Assembly: GCF_022818495.1 (NCBI RefSeq)
Contig: NZ_CP089291.1
Location: forward strand, 3,551,501 to 3,615,500
Direction of reading: 5' to 3'
Length of the DNA stretch: 64,000 nucleotides
DNA from: Fodinisporobacter ferrooxydans
GTDB taxonomy: Bacteria > Bacillota > Bacilli > Tumebacillales > MYW30-H2
The position numbers and the translations under genes are program-made. Numbering within the stretch: the stretch's first letter is position 1; every line of letters begins with the position of its first letter. Shown in pieces: positions 51,949 to 60,905 of this stretch. Under the pieces are notes generated by a model, which searched no databases, had not been told where the DNA came from, and worked only from the letters and a program-made list of their open reading frames with translations.

Positions 51949-52746
51949 ATGACAGCTACTATACAAACCATGAAAAGTGTCACTCTGAAAAAAGAACATG
52001 GGGTTGCAGAAATCCATCTGCATGTCAACAAGACAAATGCATACGACTTCGACGTCTATCGTGAGCTGAATGCTGCCATTGATGACATTCGCTTGGACAA
52101 TGAGATCCATGCCGCCATCTTGATGAGTGACGTGCCGAAATTTTTCTCGGTCGGTGCGAATATCAACTTCCTGAAGGCTGCGGAACCACGATTCAAGACA
52201 CAGTTTTGCCTCTTTTGCAATGAGACGCTGGATAAAATGGCCCGCTCGCCGAAAATTTTTATCGCGTTGCTGGAAGGGCATACGGTCGGCGGCGGCCTGG
52301 AGATGGCGATGGGTTGCGACCTGCGCTTCGCCGGCGACGGCGACTACAAAATCGGCTTGCCGGAAGTGACGTTGGGCGTCTTGGCCGGGACGGGCGGGAC
52401 GCAGCGCATGGCACGCTTGATCGGTTATTCCAAAGCGCTGGATCTGTGTATCACTGGGGACACGTTGTCGCCGCAAGAGGCAAAAGAGTGTGGCCTGGTC
52501 GACCGCTTATATGCGCAAGCGGACGTGCGGGAACGAACATTTGCCTATGCGCGCAAGTTGGCGGAAGGACCGACGTACGCGATTTCCAATATCAAACTGT
52601 CGATCATGAACGGCAAGGAAATGCCGCTAAACGCAGCGGTCCGCTATGAAGGGGAATTGCAAAACCTGTTATTCCGTTCGCAGGATGCCAAAGAAGGTCT
52701 GAGTGCATTCCTTGACAAGCGTCCGGCAGAATTTAAGGGAGTGTAA
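51949..52746 (+). CDS. Enoyl-CoA hydratase/isomerase family protein (1)
   Basis: 265-residue crotonase-fold enzyme. Oxyanion-hole segments are SVGANINFL and ALLEGHTVGGGLEMAMGCDLRFAG. Both hydratase glutamates are present (GLEMAMGCD and LPEVTLGVLAGTGGTQRM). It would add water to an enoyl-CoA, or cleave a 3-hydroxy-aryl-propionyl-CoA in the feruloyl-CoA hydratase/lyase manner. RBS AATTGGAGGG. A strong hairpin follows it. Confidence 0.88.
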   Translation: MTATIQTMKSVTLKKEHGVAEIHLHVNKTNAYDFDVYRELNAAIDDIRLDNEIHAAILMSDVPKFFSVGANINFLKAAEPRFKTQFCLFCNETLDKMARSPKIFIALLEGHTVGGGLEMAMGCDLRFAGDGDYKIGLPEVTLGVLAGTGGTQRMARLIGYSKALDLCITGDTLSPQEAKECGLVDRLYAQADVRERTFAYARKLAEGPTYAISNIKLSIMNGKEMPLNAAVRYEGELQNLLFRSQDAKEGLSAFLDKRPAEFKGV

Positions 52747-52772
52747 CAATTCAGAGCACCAGAGGTTGTATC

Positions 52773-52809
52773 AAGATGCAATATCGAAACGTTCTCGATA
52801 TTGCATCTT
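52773..52809 (+). terminator. Perfect 15-bp hairpin inside the aromatic operon
   Basis: AAGATGCAATATCGA (52773-52787), loop AACGTTC, TCGATATTGCATCTT (52795-52809). Only TTT follows, so it may be a weak terminator or a processing site that sets different expression for the first three genes. Confidence 0.55.
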
Positions 52810-52878
52810 TGCAAATGAAGAATTTCCTGCCAACCACACAGGGTCGATCCATGGGGATGGCCAAAAGGGGAGAGAGCA

Positions 52879-54441
52879 TTGGAGTGTTTAGGGATCAAGG
52901 ATCGGTACAATGCTGCGCATACATTTATTGAACGGAATATAGCAAATGGCTTGGGAAACAAAACGGCCATTTATTATAAGGATGAGACGTATACGTACCA
53001 AAGAATCACAGATCTTATGAATCAATTTGGCAACGCCCTACAATCGTTAGACATCGAATTGGAGAATCGGATATTACTTGTATTGGATGATACACCGAAT
53101 TTTGCAATATCCTTCTTTGGAGCGATCAAAATTGGAGTGATACCCATTCCCGTCAATCCCAGGCTCCAGCCGTATGAATACGAATATTTTTTGAATAACA
53201 GCCGCTCCAAAGCTCTGATTGTCGAGAAACATGTGTGGGAAACCCTATCCCATTTACGAAAGCGTTTTCTATTTTTGAAGCATGTCATTGTGGTAGACAA
53301 TGCTGGAGAATACCCGGATTGCCATGATTTTCAGAAACTCATCAGCAAAGAGAGCACAGAACTTGAATTTGCCCGGACAGAATCGGATGATGCCGGATTT
53401 TGGCTGTATACATCCGGCAGTACGGGACTCCCCAAAGGTGTGGTTCATCTTCAACGCGATATGGAAGTTGCACTGAATTGTTATGCAAAAGGAATCCTGA
53501 ATATTAGCGAAACGGACATTACGTTCTCGGCATCAAAGTTGTATTTCGCGTACGGACTGGGAGGCGGACTTTATTTCTCGTTTGGCATCGGCGGGTCCAC
53601 CGTACTGATGAGAGAAATCCCCTCTCCGGAGAAAATTTTCGAGCATATCGAAACATATCGCCCGACCGTATTCTTTGGGGTCCCTACTTTGTACGCAGCG
53701 ATGCTTCGATTTGCGGAGAATTCCGAACGAACCTTTGATTTGTCTTCCTTGCGAGTCTGCGTTTCGGCTGGAGAAGCGCTTCCTGAACTGTTCTACAAGA
53801 AATTTAAGAATATGTTTCATGTCGATATATTGGACGGAATCGGATCAACAGAAGCTACACATATCTACATTTCCAATCGTTTTGGAAACATTCGCCCGGG
53901 CAGTACGGGTCTCGCAGTAGACGGTTACGAAATTAAAATCGTAGATGAAGCGGGAAACCCCGTACCGCCGAATGTTCCGGGAGATTTATTGCTCAAGGGG
54001 GATAGTTTGGCACGGGGATATTGGAATATACATGAAACCAGCAAAAAGAAATTTGTGGGTGAGTGGTACAATACAGGAGATAAATACTACCAAGACACGG
54101 ATGGGTTTTACTGGTATTGCGGAAGATCGGACGATATGTTGAAATCTGGCGGGATTTGGGTGTCGCCAATCGAAGTAGAGAATGCGCTTTTGCACCATGA
54201 GGCGATTTTGGAAGCAGCTGTTATTGGAGAAGAGGATGGAGATGGTCTCACCAAACCGGTCGCTTATCTTGTACTGAATGAAACCGCTTCAAAACCGGAT
54301 GAATCAGAGCTTCGAGCATTTTTAAAACAACAACTCGATGCCTATAAATGTCCGAAGCGTTTCGTTTTTGTGAGTTCGTTGCCAAAAACAGCGAGCGGCA
54401 AAATTCAGCGCTTTAAATTGCGAAACTTCGTGCAAGCATAA
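52879..54441 (+). CDS. Benzoate-CoA ligase-like acyl/aryl-CoA ligase
   Basis: 520-residue AMP-forming ligase. P-loop YTSGSTGLPKGVVH, A5-type motif DGIGSTEATHIY, hinge region WYNTGDKYYQDTDGFYWYCGRSDDMLKSGGIWVSP and catalytic Lys in LPKTASGKIQR are all present. The order and sequence resemble the benzoate-CoA ligase family more than fatty-acid ligases. It would activate an aromatic acid to its CoA thioester in the cytoplasm, which also produces the PaaX effector. The TTG start follows AAAAGGGGAGAG. Confidence 0.85.
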   Translation: MECLGIKDRYNAAHTFIERNIANGLGNKTAIYYKDETYTYQRITDLMNQFGNALQSLDIELENRILLVLDDTPNFAISFFGAIKIGVIPIPVNPRLQPYEYEYFLNNSRSKALIVEKHVWETLSHLRKRFLFLKHVIVVDNAGEYPDCHDFQKLISKESTELEFARTESDDAGFWLYTSGSTGLPKGVVHLQRDMEVALNCYAKGILNISETDITFSASKLYFAYGLGGGLYFSFGIGGSTVLMREIPSPEKIFEHIETYRPTVFFGVPTLYAAMLRFAENSERTFDLSSLRVCVSAGEALPELFYKKFKNMFHVDILDGIGSTEATHIYISNRFGNIRPGSTGLAVDGYEIKIVDEAGNPVPPNVPGDLLLKGDSLARGYWNIHETSKKKFVGEWYNTGDKYYQDTDGFYWYCGRSDDMLKSGGIWVSPIEVENALLHHEAILEAAVIGEEDGDGLTKPVAYLVLNETASKPDESELRAFLKQQLDAYKCPKRFVFVSSLPKTASGKIQRFKLRNFVQA

Positions 54442-54565
54442 GTTGAAACAAAAACAAAAGTAGAAATAGAAACAGAAAATGAAAGCAGAGAGTGAATTGC
54501 AATCCGATATTTACCATATATTGGTCCATCATGTAGATTGCCAGAAAAGGACTGGAGGGAGCCAG

Positions 54566-56347
54566 ATGAAGTACGAAGCGAACCGATACGAACTCATCCA
54601 AGTAGCGCAAGGAAAACAGTTTGCTGACATGTTTCTTCGTAATGGCCTTGTGGTGAATGTGTATTCCGGAGAAATTCTGCCATGCCATGTCGCTATTTAC
54701 AAAGATCGAATCGCATATGTCGGCGCGAGCGAGAGATCCATTGGCCGTTACACAAAAATTATCGATTGTTCCAACAAGTATGTTGTACCCGGCTATATTG
54801 AACCGCATGCGCATCCTTGGGTTTTTTATAATCCCGTGAGTTTGACGGAAAAAGTATTGCCTTTAGGCACTACGACGGTGATCCACGACAATTTGTTCTT
54901 TTATTTGCATATGGGCGCAAAAGGATTTGCAAATATGTTGACAGACCTGAAAGGTTTGCCGGGAAATCATCTATGGTTGGTTCGACTGGTGTCGCAAGCC
55001 AGGTATCCAGGTGAAAGAGACTGGTTTCATGAAACAGATATTCGTTCCTTACTGGAATTGGATGATGTCATCGGTACTGCGGAAGTCACCCGTTGGCCGC
55101 TCTTGTATCAGGGGGATCCATTTGTCATAGAGACGGTCGAATACGCCAAATCATTAGGAAAAGTGTCGGATGGGCATACATCCGGATGTTCGTATGATCG
55201 TTTAAATTCGATTGTTGCTGCAGGCATCAGTGCATGTCACGAGGCGATCACTGCCGGGGAGGTGCTGGATCGGGTCAGACTCGGGCTTTGGACGACATTG
55301 CGCAACAGCTCCTTGCGTCCCGATTTGCCGGAAATTATAAAAAGCATCACGGAAGGAACGATCAGTACAAACCGGATCCTGATGACAACAGACGGGCCAA
55401 ACCCTGGTTTTATTGAAGAATATGGATTTGTTGACGGCTTGCTGCGTCAAGCTGTGGAATTGGGTCTTCCCCCCATTCAGGCGCTGCAAATGGTGACAAT
55501 CAATGCTGCGACATATCTCGGACTGGAGCAGCACATCGGCGGCATTGCACCGGCACGTCGGGCAGATGTGCTCGTGCTGCCGGATCTCGTATCCTTTCGC
55601 CCGGAAACTGTCATCGCGGGCGGACAAGTGGTTGCGGAAAGCGGGAATTTCACGCAGCCATTGCCGAAAATCGACTGGTTGCAGCATATTGTCAAACAGC
55701 CATTTACAGTCTCGAAACAAGTAGTTGCAGATGCGAATTTGTATCCGTATCCACTAAGAGACGAAAATTCAAGCATACCTGTCATAGACTTTCTGATGGC
55801 CGTTATCACTAAACAAACCAATCTGGAACTTCCTTGTCACAACGGTTACGCGGATATTTCCGAATATCCGGATTTGGTTTATGCAGCTTTAATCGATCGG
55901 GACGGGAAATGGGTTTCTCATGCCATTTTGAAACATTTCGCGAACCGTTTAGACGGCATGGCGTCAACGTACAACACGACAACTCATCTGCTTGTGATTG
56001 GCCGCAATCCGAAAGCCATGGCCAAGGCAGCAGTCCGAGTGTATGAGATGGGTGGCGGAATCGCAGTGATCGATGGAGAAGCATCCGTTTTAGAAATCCC
56101 GCTTCCGTTCACAGGGATGATGACAACCGATTCGTCCTTTGCCACAGCTCTGCAGTTTCACGACGCATTGCTTGACACGCTGCGACAACGTGGATACCCC
56201 TTTCATGATATTTTGTATACGCTTTTGTTTCTGACATGTGATTGTTTGCCTGGTCTCCGTTTGACACCGGAGGGAATCTATCACGTGAAGTCTGATACAG
56301 TAATCATATCTGCAAGAAATTTGCAAGTGACCACAATTTCATACTGA
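54566..56347 (+). CDS. Adenine-deaminase-like amidohydrolase (YerA type)
   Basis: 593-residue amidohydrolase-fold protein. The metal site begins with VPGYIEPHAHPW, continues with VSDGHTSGCSYDRLNSIVAAG and closes with ILMTTDGPNPG; the C-terminal domain is of the adenine deaminase type. It most resembles the YerA-like branch, whose reaction is not settled. Position between an aryl-CoA ligase and a hydroxyacyl-CoA dehydrogenase is unexpected for purine metabolism, so a different C-N hydrolysis or deamination may be involved. ATG 54566 follows GGACTGGAGGGAG; an ATG at 54479 has no RBS. Confidence 0.78.
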   Translation: MKYEANRYELIQVAQGKQFADMFLRNGLVVNVYSGEILPCHVAIYKDRIAYVGASERSIGRYTKIIDCSNKYVVPGYIEPHAHPWVFYNPVSLTEKVLPLGTTTVIHDNLFFYLHMGAKGFANMLTDLKGLPGNHLWLVRLVSQARYPGERDWFHETDIRSLLELDDVIGTAEVTRWPLLYQGDPFVIETVEYAKSLGKVSDGHTSGCSYDRLNSIVAAGISACHEAITAGEVLDRVRLGLWTTLRNSSLRPDLPEIIKSITEGTISTNRILMTTDGPNPGFIEEYGFVDGLLRQAVELGLPPIQALQMVTINAATYLGLEQHIGGIAPARRADVLVLPDLVSFRPETVIAGGQVVAESGNFTQPLPKIDWLQHIVKQPFTVSKQVVADANLYPYPLRDENSSIPVIDFLMAVITKQTNLELPCHNGYADISEYPDLVYAALIDRDGKWVSHAILKHFANRLDGMASTYNTTTHLLVIGRNPKAMAKAAVRVYEMGGGIAVIDGEASVLEIPLPFTGMMTTDSSFATALQFHDALLDTLRQRGYPFHDILYTLLFLTCDCLPGLRLTPEGIYHVKSDTVIISARNLQVTTISY

Positions 56348-56485
56348 TACATTGGTGTCTGATTTGCAAAACAGAGCAGGATTGGCTGAAAAGCAATCCG
56401 CATTGACTAAAAGCAATATGCCGTGGAATTTTGACTGCGTTTTGAACATCCTCTAATAAAAAATGGCGTGGAAAGGTGTGTGATT

Positions 56486-57340
56486 ATGGATATCCATGTA
56501 ATAACTGTCATTGGTTCAGGAGTCATGGGACGCGGAATCGCATATGCGGCAGCGGCAGCAGGTTTCGAAGTTCGCTTGCATGACAAGCAGGAAAGTCAGT
56601 TGGCACACGCGTTGGAAACGCTCAAGGCCGATATGGATACAGGGATTGCCAGGGGAAAATTAACACCCTCTGATAAAGAGCAGGCATTGCATCGCATCAA
56701 GACGACTACAGAACTGGAAGAGGCGGCCCGTCAGGCCGATTTTGTGATCGAAGCGATTCCGGAAATTTTAGATTTAAAACTGCAACTGTTTAAAGCGTTG
56801 GATTCGATTTGTCCGGGTCATACCATATTGGCTACCAATACTTCCACCATGAGCCCTACCGAGGTGGGAGCGGCAACGAAACGATCGGGGCAAACCATCG
56901 CGATGCATTTTTTTAATCCCGTTCCAAAAATGAAGCTTGTCGAGATTATACGCGGTCTCGATACTACGGATGCAACGTATGCGATTACACGAAGCGTTGC
57001 CGAACAAATGGGGAAAGTGACGGTTGAAGTAAACGAATTTCCTGGCTTTATTACCAGCCGCATCAATTGCCTGGTCGGAAATGAAGCCATGCGCATGCTG
57101 CAGGAAGGGGTAGCGTCCGCCAGCGACATTGATAAAGCGGTCAAATTAGGGCTTAACCATCCGATGGGGCCCCTGGAACTGGCCGACTTGGTTGGGCTGG
57201 ATGCGAGGCTTCGCAATATGCAATATTTGCACGAGAAGTTGGGGGAAACGTATCGGCCCGCTCCCATCCTGGAAAAGTATGTGGCGGCCGGACGATTGGG
57301 CAGAAAATCCGGAAAGGGTTTCTACGAGTACGATTCTTGA
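56486..57340 (+). CDS. 3-hydroxyacyl-CoA dehydrogenase (3-hydroxybutyryl-CoA dehydrogenase-like)
   Basis: 284 residues. The NAD-binding loop is VIGSGVMGRGIAYAAAAAGF. Catalytic region: ATNTSTMSPTEVGAA and MHFFNPVPKMKLVEIIRG with the His-Glu pair; the C-terminal domain has GLNHPMGPLELADLVGLDARL. It oxidises a 3-hydroxyacyl-CoA to the 3-ketoacyl-CoA. ATG 56486 follows GGAAAGGTGTG. With the hydratases it supports beta-oxidative shortening of an acyl side chain. No thiolase gene is present in the window. Confidence 0.9.
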   Translation: MDIHVITVIGSGVMGRGIAYAAAAAGFEVRLHDKQESQLAHALETLKADMDTGIARGKLTPSDKEQALHRIKTTTELEEAARQADFVIEAIPEILDLKLQLFKALDSICPGHTILATNTSTMSPTEVGAATKRSGQTIAMHFFNPVPKMKLVEIIRGLDTTDATYAITRSVAEQMGKVTVEVNEFPGFITSRINCLVGNEAMRMLQEGVASASDIDKAVKLGLNHPMGPLELADLVGLDARLRNMQYLHEKLGETYRPAPILEKYVAAGRLGRKSGKGFYEYDS

Positions 57341-57428
57341 TATGCGTGTACGCATTTGTTGAAACGGTTTCTTCAACGACGGATAAGAATTATTATTTGG
57401 AAACTTGTAAAGGAAAGGATTCATAAAC

Positions 57429-57863
57429 ATGAAAACATTCGTGACGAGAGAGCGGGTTGCATTTTGTGAGACAGACGCTGCCGGAATCATCCATTTCGCC
57501 TCCGCCATGCGGTATTTCGAGCTGGGAGAACGCGAGGCGATGCGGCAGCTAGGGATAAAAGTGGGAGACTCCAACAGGGGAGGGCAAGAATTTCCTCGAG
57601 TACACATAACATGCACCTATCATAAGTCTCTGTATTATGACGATCTCATTGAAATCCGCAGCACATGCGTAAATATTGGGAATTCATCAATGATTTGGGA
57701 TTTTAAAATCTATCGGGATGAAGAACTTTGCATTTCCGGTGAAATGACTGTTTGTATGATTGATTCAGAAACAAGAAGACCGATGCGTGTGCCGGATCGC
57801 TGGCGTGATTTTTTACTCGAAGCTGCTGATGAAACGAGAATTTTGGACAAAGAATTGACTTGA
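57429..57863 (+). CDS. Acyl-CoA thioesterase, 4-hydroxybenzoyl-CoA thioesterase/YbgC family
   Basis: 144-residue hotdog-fold thioesterase. The family motif is FCETDAAGIIHFASAMRYFELGEREAMRQLG with the catalytic Asp in ETDAAG. It would release CoA from an aryl- or acyl-CoA. RBS AAAGGAAAGG. In this operon it may liberate the final benzoate-type product or protect the CoA pool. Confidence 0.85.
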   Translation: MKTFVTRERVAFCETDAAGIIHFASAMRYFELGEREAMRQLGIKVGDSNRGGQEFPRVHITCTYHKSLYYDDLIEIRSTCVNIGNSSMIWDFKIYRDEELCISGEMTVCMIDSETRRPMRVPDRWRDFLLEAADETRILDKELT

Positions 57864-57921
57864 GATACTATTGCTGATTTGCTGTGGGGTGAGTGTATGA
57901 ACGTACGAGTGGACGCTACTG

Positions 57922-57945
57922 ACTCGCAACTTTGTGTTTGCGAGT
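57922..57945 (+). other. Hairpin between thioesterase and second hydratase genes
   Basis: ACTCGCAA (57922-57929) and TTGCGAGT (57938-57945) are perfect arms, with no T-run after them. The intergenic region 57864-58051 shows no gene. Confidence 0.45.
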
Positions 57946-58051
57946 AGGTCAGGGTGTTGCGGCGATTATTGAAAGCGTTGCAGAATTTAAATACAATTAG
58001 GGTACATGTAGTTGTTGATACACTTTTGTCTGAAGAATTGGAGGAGAAATT

Positions 58052-58843
58052 ATGTCAGATGTGATCGAACGTACCGTTCGATATTCAGAAAAAAACGGGA
58101 TTGCTTATATTGAACTCAATCGGCCGGAACGAAAGAATGCGCTTGATTACCAAACATTGCACGAGATGGCGGAAACTGTGGAAAGTCTTATGTTCAGACG
58201 GGATATCCGGGCCGTGATAGTTTCGGGGAACGGTGACGGATTCTGTGCGGGCGCTGACTTGAAAGAACGAAGAAATCTAACTGCAGAGCAAGTACGCAGA
58301 AATGTTGCGAAAATCGGATCGACATTTGCTGCGATTGAGCGTTTGCCGATGCCCACAATCGCTGTCATGCATGGATTTGCCTTTGGTGGAGGATTTGAAC
58401 TTGCTTTATCCTGTGATTTTCGTTTTGCTGCAAAAGGCACAAAGATGGGACTTACGGAAACGAGTTTGGCCATTATTCCCGGTGCGGGCGGGACACAGCG
58501 CTTGCCCCGTTTGGTTGGACCGATGCAAGCGAAACGCCTGATTTTTACCGCTGCACGGATTGATGCAGAGGAGGCGCTGGCACTTGGAATTTTATTAGGA
58601 ATTCATGACGATCAGGCAACCTCCCTGCAAGCGGCCGAGCAACTGGCGACCGCAATTGCGGAGAATGGCCCAATCGCTGTTACACAGGCCAAGTGCGCCA
58701 TCGACAGGGGCCTGGGTGTGGATATAAATACAGGTCTTCAGATCGAGTCGCAGGCGTATGAAGTACTCATCCCCACACGCGATCGTATCGAAGCATTGCT
58801 GGCATTTCAAGAAAAACGGAAACCGAACTTTCGCGGGGAATAA
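58052..58843 (+). CDS. Enoyl-CoA hydratase/isomerase family protein (2)
   Basis: 263-residue crotonase, closer to the AUH/methylglutaconyl-CoA type than the copy at 51949. Oxyanion segments are FCAGADLKERR and HGFAFGGGFELALSCDFRFAA; catalytic Glu residues are in FELALSCD and LTETSLAIIPGAGGTQRLPR. RBS TTGGAGGAG. Two different hydratases in one operon fit two successive or alternative substrates. Confidence 0.9.
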   Translation: MSDVIERTVRYSEKNGIAYIELNRPERKNALDYQTLHEMAETVESLMFRRDIRAVIVSGNGDGFCAGADLKERRNLTAEQVRRNVAKIGSTFAAIERLPMPTIAVMHGFAFGGGFELALSCDFRFAAKGTKMGLTETSLAIIPGAGGTQRLPRLVGPMQAKRLIFTAARIDAEEALALGILLGIHDDQATSLQAAEQLATAIAENGPIAVTQAKCAIDRGLGVDINTGLQIESQAYEVLIPTRDRIEALLAFQEKRKPNFRGE

Positions 58844-58950
58844 ATGATCAAACGGAAACATGTCCTGCAGAATTTACGGGAGTGTAAAATTCAACAATCT
58901 TTTCAATCTAACAATCTGCAAGATTATACAATCTGGATGGTTATACTTGT

Positions 58951-59023
58951 AATCTAAGCATCATGAACAGAGCTAAAACCTTCACTTAAAAGGGATGAGC
59001 TGTTGGATGCTTAGATTTTTTTG
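58951..59023 (+). terminator. Terminator of the aromatic-acid operon
   Basis: Long stem AATCTAAGCATC (58951-58962) with GATGCTTAGATT (59006-59017), with AACAG/CTGTT as inner arms, followed by a T-run to about 59022. Rest of 58844-59138 has no gene. Confidence 0.85.
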
Positions 59024-59138
59024 TCGTTTTTGTCGTTTTTTCGTTGGTTCTGCGGCCAAATGGTTTTTTCGAAACTTTACCGATGGCTCTACAAAAATAT
59101 TTAGGATAGCTATATAATTTAAAAGGAGGTTGATGGAA

Positions 59139-59585
59139 ATGGAGGATCAAGAATTACTTCAATTATTTTTAACGGATCTGCAAGTTATAAATCGGTATCT
59201 GCGAAGCAATGTGTTTGATCCGAATGAACGGCCGATCACGCGTGTACAGTGGTTGTTGTTGCGATATATAGACAAAAATTGTGGTTGCACCATTGGCGAA
59301 TTGGCAAACTATGTAGATGTCCGGTCCAGCACGATGAGTCAAATGATTGATCGTCTTGAGAAAAACGGACTGGTTTACCGGGAGTGCGGAAAAGAAGACG
59401 CCCGCATTAAAAAGGTCTATCTTCACGATAAAGGTTTGGCTTTGATCAAACGGATGAAATCTTTATATATCAAATCATTGGCCGAACCTTTTGAAAGTTT
59501 TTCAAATGAGGAGAAAGAAACGTTCATAGGATTGATGGAAAAATTCGTTCGTCATATCCCAAGAAAGAAGGGGGACCAAACTTGA
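59139..59585 (+). CDS. MarR-family transcriptional regulator
   Basis: 148 residues with a winged-helix core GCTIGELANYVDVRSSTMSQMIDRLEKNGLVYRECGKEDARIKKVYLHDKG. ATG 59139 has AAAGGAGG at the best distance; ATG 59133 and TTG 59130 are in frame but too close to it. It precedes and touches an MFS exporter gene (TGATG), the usual layout for a MarR repressor of a drug or solvent pump. Confidence 0.88.
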   Translation: MEDQELLQLFLTDLQVINRYLRSNVFDPNERPITRVQWLLLRYIDKNCGCTIGELANYVDVRSSTMSQMIDRLEKNGLVYRECGKEDARIKKVYLHDKGLALIKRMKSLYIKSLAEPFESFSNEEKETFIGLMEKFVRHIPRKKGDQT

Positions 59586-60781
59586 TGAACTGGAAAAGAA
59601 CCTTGTGGATTTTATGGTTTTCCAATTTTTTCGTGGTTTGCGGTATGAGCTTGATCTTGCCATTCCTTCCTTTATATATCGAACAATTGGGTGTTCATAA
59701 TACTCAATCGCTAGAAAAATGGACGGGATGGATTTTTGCCGCTCAATTTGCAACCTCCGTGATTTTCCAACCATTGTGGGGAGCGATTGCCGATAAACAT
59801 GGAAGAAAAGTTATGCTGTTGCGTGCCGGTTTTGGTATGGGAATCATTACGGCCTTAATGGGAATTGTTACACATCCATGGCAATTGTTGATCTTGCGAC
59901 TCATTGGCGGCGCATTTTCGGGTTTTATTTCCATGGCAACTTCCCTGCAAGCATCGATTACACCAAATGAACATTCCGGTAAAGCTTTAGGAACTTTACA
60001 AACAGGATTAATTGCAGGAAATTTATTAGGTCCTTTAATTGGTGGATTATTAGCAGAAAAAATAGGATACAATCACATATTCTTCTTGACCGGCATGATG
60101 ATTACGATCGCAGGACTCATCATTTTATTCTTTGTACATGAAGACAAACAGGCCATAAAAAAACGTATTGCAAAGGATTCGAAAACAAATTGGAAGTTGT
60201 TAAAGCCGTTAATTCCTGTGTTTTTTGCTTCCTTTATCACCAATATGGGCATGATGACCATTGAACCTTTGGCAACCGTTTATGCCAAATCGTTATATCA
60301 CGGAATTCACCTTGAATTGATTGCCGGGTTAGTGATATCAATCACCGGGATCGGCAATTTGATTGGTGCGCCGACGCTTGGAAGACTCGGGGATACGCTT
60401 GGTCAAAGGAAAATTTTAGCGTTTGCTTTATTGATGGCTGCTATAGCTTTCATTCCGCAAGCATTAGCAGGACAAATTACCATGCTATTGGTTGGTCGTT
60501 TTCTTCTCGGGCTTTTTGTTGGAGGGTTGGTTCCTTCTCTAAATGTTTTTGTCAAGAAGTTGGCTCCTAAAGAAATTCAAGGGACAGCATATGGGTTTAA
60601 CAGTTCCTCCCTATTTTTGGGCAACTTTTTTGGTCCGTTAATTGGAAGCAATGTTGCGGCGTTCTGGGGTATCAAATCTGTTTTCTATGTTACAATGACG
60701 CTTCTTCTAGTAAATTCCATCATTATTTTTTCTAACCGCAAATTGGAAATCGAAACCGCTTCACCGGCGTTGCAAAAATAA
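59585..60781 (+). CDS. MFS efflux transporter
   Basis: 398 residues with twelve hydrophobic helices. The loop 2-3 motif is GAIADKHGRKVMLLRAG, the antiporter-type motif C region is LGTLQTGLIAGNLLGPLIGGLLAEKIG, and the second-half counterpart is LGRLGDTLGQRKILAFAL. This is the DHA1 multidrug-efflux type (proton antiport). ATG 59585 overlaps the stop of the MarR gene. Substrate unknown. Confidence 0.9.
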   Translation: MNWKRTLWILWFSNFFVVCGMSLILPFLPLYIEQLGVHNTQSLEKWTGWIFAAQFATSVIFQPLWGAIADKHGRKVMLLRAGFGMGIITALMGIVTHPWQLLILRLIGGAFSGFISMATSLQASITPNEHSGKALGTLQTGLIAGNLLGPLIGGLLAEKIGYNHIFFLTGMMITIAGLIILFFVHEDKQAIKKRIAKDSKTNWKLLKPLIPVFFASFITNMGMMTIEPLATVYAKSLYHGIHLELIAGLVISITGIGNLIGAPTLGRLGDTLGQRKILAFALLMAAIAFIPQALAGQITMLLVGRFLLGLFVGGLVPSLNVFVKKLAPKEIQGTAYGFNSSSLFLGNFFGPLIGSNVAAFWGIKSVFYVTMTLLLVNSIIIFSNRKLEIETASPALQK

Positions 60782-60905
60782 AGAAAACAAATGAAAGGGA
60801 AACCCAATACTAAAAAACGGATGTATGATACAGTATAAGGTAGATATATTTTCCATAAGGGCGATTTTAATGGTCGACGCTGACGTTGAGAAAGAGGGAG
60901 AAAAG

